This document shows, in pieces, positions 5,634 to 9,721 of a stretch of DNA of 9,721 nt. The translations under genes were made by a program, and so were the position numbers. This DNA comes from an uncultured Clostridia bacterium. Its GTDB lineage: Bacteria; Bacillota; Clostridia; Peptostreptococcales; Anaerovoracaceae. The stretch is from assembly GCA_938034165.1 (NCBI GenBank), contig CALHKP010000019.1, positions 1 to 9,721 on the forward strand. The letters run 5' to 3'. The first letter of the stretch is position 1; each line of letters begins with the position of its first letter. The notes below the pieces were generated by a model. The model saw nothing but the letters and a program-made list of their open reading frames with translations. It was not told the origin of the DNA and did no database searches.

Positions 5634-6266
5634 ATGAAGAACGTAAGTAAAATAATTTCATCTCTAGCAGTGATAGTGGTGCTTTTGATGGGCATGAGCA
5701 GTGCTGTTTATGCGCAGGATGCATCGGTAACATATGAGGGTAACTCAAGAAACTTCATTTTCGCACCCGGAAGTGAAGAATCACCTACAGACCTGTTTGC
5801 TGATTTCAAAGGTGTAATGCCGGGAGATCAGTTAAATCAGAAGATTAATGTTAAGAATAAAGCTTCTGACAAGGTTACAGTAGAAATATTTCTAAAGGCA
5901 GATGGCGCTGTTGAGGATGCAGAATTCCTTAACCAGATGAATCTGACTGTAACTGATAAGTCAGGCAACAAGCTGTTTGATGCTCCGGCAGATCAGACTG
6001 CAGGACTTACTGATTGGGTAAGCCTGGGCAAGTTCAAATCCGGCGCAGATGTTAATCTTGATGTAGCTCTGAACGTTCCTGTAACAATGGGAAATGATTT
6101 TCAGGACAGAATCGGTAAACTTAATTGGACATTTAAGGTAGTAGAAACACCTGTTCCTGCACCGGGCGTAAAGACAGGCGACAGCACAAACATTGTTGTT
6201 CCTCTAATCGTGCTTGTAGCAGCAATTGTTCTGATAGTTGTACTGATTAAAAAGAAAAAGAAGTAA
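5634..6266 (+). CDS. Surface-anchored protein with TasA-like motifs and variant sorting signal
   Basis: This is a 210-aa protein. It begins directly after the previous stop codon, with GGAGGTG at 5621-5627 inside the upstream gene. It has an ordinary Sec signal peptide with probable cleavage after V-Y-A (27), not a SipW-type leader. The mature domain has M-P-G-D at 62-65 followed by N-V-K-N, and M-G-N-D-F-Q at 152-157. These align in order with V-P-G-D and M-G-N-E-Y-Q of the first TasA-like protein, suggesting a related beta-sandwich. The C-terminus has P-A-P-G-V-K-T-G-D (175-183), a hydrophobic helix (about 187-205) and five Lys. This is the layout of a sortase signal, but the canonical L-P is replaced by G-V. 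It would stay in the envelope, either sortase-linked or simply membrane-held. No sortase gene is in the window. It may be the base or anchor for the fibre. Confidence 0.78.
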   Translation: MKNVSKIISSLAVIVVLLMGMSSAVYAQDASVTYEGNSRNFIFAPGSEESPTDLFADFKGVMPGDQLNQKINVKNKASDKVTVEIFLKADGAVEDAEFLNQMNLTVTDKSGNKLFDAPADQTAGLTDWVSLGKFKSGADVNLDVALNVPVTMGNDFQDRIGKLNWTFKVVETPVPAPGVKTGDSTNIVVPLIVLVAAIVLIVVLIKKKKK

Positions 6267-6283
6267 ATCATATGTAAATGATA

Positions 6284-6316
6284 AAAGACCATCTGGGATT
6301 GCCTCAGATGGTCTTT
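6284..6316. terminator. Bidirectional terminator between the surface operon and the YitT-family gene
   Basis: AAAGACCATCTG (6284-6295) pairs perfectly with CAGATGGTCTTT (6305-6316). On the plus strand the stem ends in TTT then GTTAAT. On the minus strand it is followed by TTTTAT. The two flanking gene ends converge on it. Confidence 0.85.
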
Positions 6317-6340
6317 GTTAATCGGCGAATAATGCGTTTT

Positions 6341-7210
6341 TTATTTGTTCTCGGAGAAGCCTTGACCGAAAGTTTCGTTGGATTCTACGATTACTATGAA
6401 CGCCTGTGGGTCTGCCTGTCTTACGGCTTTGCGGACGCCATACATTTCTTTGCGGCTGGTTGCGCACAGGATTACGTCTTTTCTGTTTTCGGTGTAGCTG
6501 CCTTCGGCTTTTAGGAAGGTGCAGCCTCTGCCGGTAGTTGCTTCTATTATCGGTGCAATAGTTTTTGCATATTCGGTTACTATCAGGGCTAGTTTACCTG
6601 ATGAGAATCCATAGAGAAATTTGTCCATAACAGCAGATAAGATAAAGCTTATCATCAAACCGTATATCAGACCGTCAATGTCTCTGGATACGAGAACTGT
6701 ACCAACCAGGACGATAACAGCATCCAAGACGAAAGAGATACTGCCTATACTCAGGTGAGGGTTCTTTGCTTTTATGGTTAGTGAAATGAAATCAGTTCCT
6801 CCTGTTGATGATTCTCTGGCAAATATCATTGCATATCCAAGACCTGCCAAAACAGCGGTGCAGACCATTGCAAGGATTTTTTCTCCTGTATAAATCGGCA
6901 GGAGTGGAGCAACATAGTCCATTACAAGGGATGTGATTATGATACTGCGCAAAGAGCGAAGCATGAAATCTCGGCCCAGGGTTTTGTAGCAGACTATTGC
7001 AACAGGAATATTCAGTGCCAGTGCAACAGCACCGATAGGTAAGTTAAACAGATGGTAAAATATTAAACCGATTCCGGTGAACCCGCTCATAGGGAATTTT
7101 GCATAGCTGCCGAAATTGTATGTTCCCAGTGCAATGAGAAAACCTGCAAATACATCAGTGAGAATATCAATCAGCAGATCCTTTGTTAAAAATTTTTTCT
7201 TGTTTTGCAT
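6341..7210 (-). CDS. YitT-family membrane protein (YitT membrane domain plus DUF2179)
   Basis: This 289-aa integral membrane protein belongs to a widespread Firmicutes family of unproven function; individual members have been proposed to be transporters. The N-terminal half carries several hydrophobic segments (about 12-32, 42-74, 88-106, 112-131 and 155-195) with the family's S-S-T-G-G-T-D motif at 134-140. The soluble C-terminal DUF2179 domain (about 205-285) includes T-G-R-G-C-T-F-L-K-A-E-G-S-Y-T at 226-240 and ends in E-T-F-G-Q-G-F. Length and domain order are normal for the family. The ATG at 7210-7208 is preceded by AAGGAGG (plus-strand 7221-7227) at 10 bases. It has its own good promoter but may also receive read-through from the DUF2284 gene, as no terminator is visible between them. 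Confidence 0.92.
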   Translation of the reverse strand: MQNKKKFLTKDLLIDILTDVFAGFLIALGTYNFGSYAKFPMSGFTGIGLIFYHLFNLPIGAVALALNIPVAIVCYKTLGRDFMLRSLRSIIITSLVMDYVAPLLPIYTGEKILAMVCTAVLAGLGYAMIFARESSTGGTDFISLTIKAKNPHLSIGSISFVLDAVIVLVGTVLVSRDIDGLIYGLMISFILSAVMDKFLYGFSSGKLALIVTEYAKTIAPIIEATTGRGCTFLKAEGSYTENRKDVILCATSRKEMYGVRKAVRQADPQAFIVIVESNETFGQGFSENK

Positions 7211-7245
7211 TGCTTATTAACCTCCTTACCATACATCTAAAGCCT

Positions 7246-7274
7246 ACTATATCACAGGAAAATTGCTTTTTCAA
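7246..7274 (-). promoter_or_regulatory. Promoter of the YitT-family gene
   Basis: On the minus strand, TTGAAA (7274-7269) is followed by a 17-base spacer and TATAGT (7251-7246). The -10 is extended by TG (TGTGATATAGT). It lies about 36-64 bases upstream of the start codon. Confidence 0.78.
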
Positions 7275-7289
7275 GATGGGTCTAACGTA

Positions 7290-7820
7290 TCAGTAGAGCA
7301 GTCCTCCTACAAGAACGAAGTACTCAGGTAAGGAATTTTCCTCGCACCACAGAAGCTCGATTCCAAGCAGTTTTTGGGCAGTCATACCTACATTTCCGCC
7401 TAGGGCTTCTATGGAATATCTCAGTTTTTCAGGGAATTTGCAAGGTCTGTGGTATTTCTTTTCGCAGTTGTCTTCGCCGCAATATATGCAGCTTCCGGCG
7501 CTGAGAGCAACACTTCCCGGAATTTTCTTTTCTTCCTCATACAGCTCATCAGTCAGCGCCAGTTTTACTTCTGTTATATAGTCATTAAAATTATCCATGG
7601 TGATTGTATCATCATCTTTTAGATAAATTTTCTTGCCATATACCTTGAGCTGAGAGAACTTCCTCCAGTAGTCAATCGGGTCAAAATCAAAAGAAGGGCA
7701 AGACCATTTCTTATCATAAGCATTGCACTCCTTGCAGTACTGTATAAATTCATCCACATTCACGAAATCCCTGATGTAAGTTTCTATATTGATAGTATTT
7801 GTATAAGTTTCTATTCTCAT
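7290..7820 (-). CDS. DUF2284 family cysteine-rich, predicted metal-binding protein
   Basis: This is a 176-aa cytoplasmic protein. Eight cysteines fall in the pattern of the DUF2284 predicted metal-binding family: C29-x2-C32-x8-C41-P near the N-terminus, C111-x2-C114-x4-C119-x7-C127 in the middle, and C159. The segment after C127 (P-E-K-L-R-Y-S-I-E-A-L-G) is also typical. Iron-sulfur cluster binding is likely but unproven, and the family's reaction is not established. I chose ATG 7820-7818. The upstream in-frame ATG at 7838 sits on top of the ribosome site (GAAAGG, plus-strand 7831-7836), which correctly serves 7820. The gene lies upstream of the YitT-family gene on the same strand with a 79-base gap, so a functional link is possible but not shown. 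Confidence 0.88.
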   Translation of the reverse strand: MRIETYTNTINIETYIRDFVNVDEFIQYCKECNAYDKKWSCPSFDFDPIDYWRKFSQLKVYGKKIYLKDDDTITMDNFNDYITEVKLALTDELYEEEKKIPGSVALSAGSCIYCGEDNCEKKYHRPCKFPEKLRYSIEALGGNVGMTAQKLLGIELLWCEENSLPEYFVLVGGLLY

Positions 7821-7830
7821 TATGTTATAT

Positions 7831-7836
7831 CCTTTC
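7831..7836 (-). promoter_or_regulatory. Ribosome binding site fixing the DUF2284 start at 7820
   Basis: GAAAGG on the minus strand lies 10 bases before ATG 7820-7818. It immediately follows the alternative ATG at 7838, so that codon is unlikely to be the start. Confidence 0.65.
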
Positions 7837-7868
7837 ATGTTTTCTTTTTTGTTCAGACATTATACCTT

Positions 7869-7879
7869 AGTATATCACA
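7869..7879 (-). promoter_or_regulatory. Extended -10 promoter of the DUF2284 gene
   Basis: The minus strand reads TGTGATATACT, with -10 TATACT (7874-7869) preceded by TG. It nearly repeats the YitT-family promoter core TGTGATATAGT. No clear -35 is visible. A second possible -10, TATAAT, lies at 7864-7859. Confidence 0.45.
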
Positions 7880-7991
7880 AAAATGACAGATATTTACATC
7901 TTGCTTGCTATTTTTGGAACATAATCTAACCGGCAGAATTTTGCATATTGTTGCAGTTATCGATTATCCCCAGGTGGCATAGCGGTTAGTC

Positions 7992-8020
7992 TTGTATTTT
8001 TCTCCAAAATTCCTTATAAT
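7992..8020 (+). promoter_or_regulatory. Promoter of the pyruvate kinase gene
   Basis: TTGTAT (7992-7997), a 17-base spacer and TATAAT (8015-8020). The leader to the start codon is about 68 bases and contains a small hairpin (GATGAT 8060-8065 with ATCATC 8070-8075). Confidence 0.75.
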
Positions 8021-8094
8021 AACTAGTGGGAAAGTGGTCTCAGAACCTCAAAAAAGAATGATGATTTTTATCATCCAAGAAGAAAGGAAGGAAT

Positions 8095-9531
8095 ATGAGA
8101 AAAACAAAAATTATATGCACGATTGGTCCTGCATCAAAGAGAGAAGAAACTATTCGTGAAATGCTTCTGGCAGGAATGAATGTCGCGAGAATTAACTTTT
8201 CGCACGGAACTCACGAAGATCATCTGGAGACAATTACCAGATTCAGAAAGGTTAGAGATGAGCTTGGTATGCCGGCGGCTGTGCTTCTGGATACAAGAGG
8301 TCCGGAAATCAGAGTAAAGAATTTTGTAAATGGAAAAGAGTACCTCAAGGAGGGAAATGAGTTTACAATAACTACAAGGGATGTTGAAGGAACAGAGGAG
8401 ATCGTATCTGTAACTTACAAGGACTTCCCGAATGAACTTGAACCCGGAAATCTTATTCTGATTAACGACGGAAAGATTGTAGTCAAGGTTAAGAGGATTG
8501 ATGACAACGATGTTGTAGGTATTGTAGTTCATGGTGGAGAAATCAGTAATCACAAGGGAATCAATCTTCCTAATGTGAATCTGAACATGGAATACATGTC
8601 TGAACAGGACAGAAAAGACATTTTGTTCGGAATCGAAAACGATGTTGATTACATAGCTGCTTCTTTTGTCAGAAGTGCAGAGGATGTCAAAGTTATACGT
8701 AATCTGCTGGAGGAAAACGGCGGACACAAGATTAAGATTATAGCAAAGATAGAAAGCACCCAGGGCGTTGCAAACTTTGAAGAAATACTTCAGGCAGCTG
8801 ACGGAATCATGGTTGCAAGAGGTGATATGGGTGTGGAAGTTGCTTATGAGATGCTTCCGGGTATCCAGAAGAAGTTCATCAAAAGATGCGTGCAGTCAGG
8901 CAAGATTGTTATTACGGCAACTCAGATGTTAGAATCTATGATTGAGAGCCCTATGCCTACGAGAGCTGAGATTACAGACGTTGCAAATGCAGTATTTGAT
9001 GGAACAACCGGTGTTATGCTTTCGGGCGAAACTGCAGCCGGAAAATATCCTGTAGAAGCTGTCAGCACTATGGCAAAGATTGCAGAAAGAGCAGAAATCG
9101 ATTTACCAAAATGGTATGCAAGAGATGAAGTATGGCACGAAATGGATTCTATGGATGTAACTAATGCCATTGCTCATGCTGCGTGCACTCTTGCAAGGGA
9201 TATCAAGGCAGCTGCGATTATGGCAGTCACAAAGACAGGTTTTACGGCAGGAAGAATGTCAAAATTCCGTCCTGATACCATGATAATCGGTGCTACACCT
9301 TACGAGAAGGCATTTCATCAGATGGCACTTATGTGGGGTGTTCAGCCGATAATGGCAAATTACAGAGCTGACATAGAAGATCTTTTCGGTCACTTCTCAC
9401 GCAAGGCCATAAGAGAAGACCTTGTAGAAGATGGTGACAAGATTGTAATCAGTGCAGGACTTCCTGTAGATATCAAGGGAAATACCAATATGATAAGAGT
9501 TGTTGAAGCCTCCCTTGAAAAAAATGAATAA
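8095..9531 (+). CDS. pyk: Pyruvate kinase
   Basis: This 478-aa cytoplasmic glycolytic enzyme converts phosphoenolpyruvate and ADP to pyruvate and ATP. The N-terminal A-R-I-N-F-S-H-G (31-38) holds the phosphate-binding Arg32, Asn34 and Ser36. D-T-R-G-P-E-I-R (66-73) starts the lid (B) domain, about 74-168. The family signature around I-I-A-K-I-E-S-T-Q-G (215-224) supplies catalytic Lys218 and metal ligand Glu220, with Asp244 in A-R-G-D-M-G. Thr67 and Glu71 match the potassium-dependent type. The length is that of the short form, without the extra C-terminal PEP-utiliser-like domain of Bacillus enzymes. The start is supported by AAAGGA at 8083-8088, 6 bases before the ATG. It is monocistronic in this window, with its own promoter and terminator. 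Confidence 0.98.
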   Translation: MRKTKIICTIGPASKREETIREMLLAGMNVARINFSHGTHEDHLETITRFRKVRDELGMPAAVLLDTRGPEIRVKNFVNGKEYLKEGNEFTITTRDVEGTEEIVSVTYKDFPNELEPGNLILINDGKIVVKVKRIDDNDVVGIVVHGGEISNHKGINLPNVNLNMEYMSEQDRKDILFGIENDVDYIAASFVRSAEDVKVIRNLLEENGGHKIKIIAKIESTQGVANFEEILQAADGIMVARGDMGVEVAYEMLPGIQKKFIKRCVQSGKIVITATQMLESMIESPMPTRAEITDVANAVFDGTTGVMLSGETAAGKYPVEAVSTMAKIAERAEIDLPKWYARDEVWHEMDSMDVTNAIAHAACTLARDIKAAAIMAVTKTGFTAGRMSKFRPDTMIIGATPYEKAFHQMALMWGVQPIMANYRADIEDLFGHFSRKAIREDLVEDGDKIVISAGLPVDIKGNTNMIRVVEASLEKNE

Positions 9532-9570
9532 CAAGTGAAATAAAGGTCTACAGGACAAAAAATGTTGGTA

Positions 9571-9614
9571 AGAAGCACTATAACCGTTGAATTTTAAACG
9601 GTTATAGTGCTTCT
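9571..9614 (+). terminator. Terminator hairpin after pyruvate kinase
   Basis: A perfect 18-bp stem (9571-9588 with 9597-9614) has an 8-base loop and begins 39 bases after the pyruvate kinase stop. The following GTTGTGTTT is only partly T-rich, so termination relies on the long stem. Confidence 0.8.
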
Positions 9615-9641
9615 GTTGTGTTTGAAATGGGATATACCGCA

Positions 9642-9721
9642 CTAACTCAGCGCGTATCGTAAAAACGTAAACGGTAAACCATCCGTGCATTGAAATAATT
9701 AACGCCGCAGATTTGACTCTG
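9642..9721. repeat. Dispersed intergenic repeat, copy B, cut by window edge
   Basis: It begins with CTAACTCAGCGCG, identical to 269-281. The adjoining bases align colinearly with copy A, and a related GCAGATT...GACT stretch occurs near the window end. The middle has diverged or differs. It may extend beyond the window. Confidence 0.4.

Noticed and set aside
6278..6514. 78-aa plus-strand open frame over the terminator and the YitT-family gene
   Set aside because: It starts inside the bidirectional terminator and runs antisense to the conserved DUF2179 domain; no ribosome site.
7246..7256. TGTGA as a CRP/FNR-type half-site
   Set aside because: The matching TCACA half at six bases is absent, and the TG plus TATA arrangement is better explained as an extended -10 promoter.
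8134..8727. 197-aa minus-strand open frame inside pyruvate kinase
   Set aside because: It lies entirely antisense to a clearly functional pyruvate kinase, resembles no family and has no promoter or ribosome site of note.
9397..9690. 97-aa minus-strand open frame at the right end
   Set aside because: It overlaps the 3' end of pyruvate kinase and runs through its terminator hairpin; composition and lack of motifs point to chance.

Overview
The window looks like chromosomal DNA of a low-GC Gram-positive anaerobe of the Clostridia. The reasons are an AT-rich composition, strong AGGAGG-type ribosome binding sites, an ER-type (SipW) signal peptidase beside TasA/camelysin-like secreted proteins, a YitT-family membrane protein, a DUF2284 protein and a BFD-like ferredoxin. 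Genus and species cannot be read from the sequence.

Layout. (1) 1-65: the 3' part of an initiator tRNA-fMet, followed by its terminator. (2) About 122-418: a non-coding stretch full of short inverted and direct repeats. (3) 471-668 (-): a small BFD-type [2Fe-2S] protein, whose promoter overlaps a perfect 23-bp dyad and which diverges from the next operon. (4) 934-6266 (+): a five-gene surface-protein operon. Its genes are a SipW-like signal peptidase, a TasA/CalY-like protein, a 942-aa secreted VWA-domain adhesin, a second TasA/CalY-like protein and a C-terminally anchored protein. It ends at a bidirectional terminator. (5) 6341-7210 (-) and 7290-7820 (-): a YitT-family membrane protein and a Cys-rich DUF2284 protein, each with its own promoter. 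(6) 8095-9531 (+): pyruvate kinase with a good promoter and an 18-bp terminator hairpin. (7) 9642-9721: a repeat resembling the one near position 269, running off the window edge.

The surface operon is the centre of interest. The peptidase should cleave the two TasA-like proteins, which share the junction T-I-A/Y-[FL]-T. The last gene seems to carry a related beta-sandwich domain, with matching PGD and MGN[DE][FY]Q motifs. It has an ordinary signal peptide and a wall/membrane anchor instead of a SipW-type leader. A plausible reading is a fibre- or matrix-forming system with two released subunits, one anchored base and a VWA/Cna_B-type adhesin. The SipW protein also ends in a tail that looks like the last strand of its own substrates, as if it had fused to a deleted substrate gene. 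All functional statements are inferences from motifs; no database search was possible.
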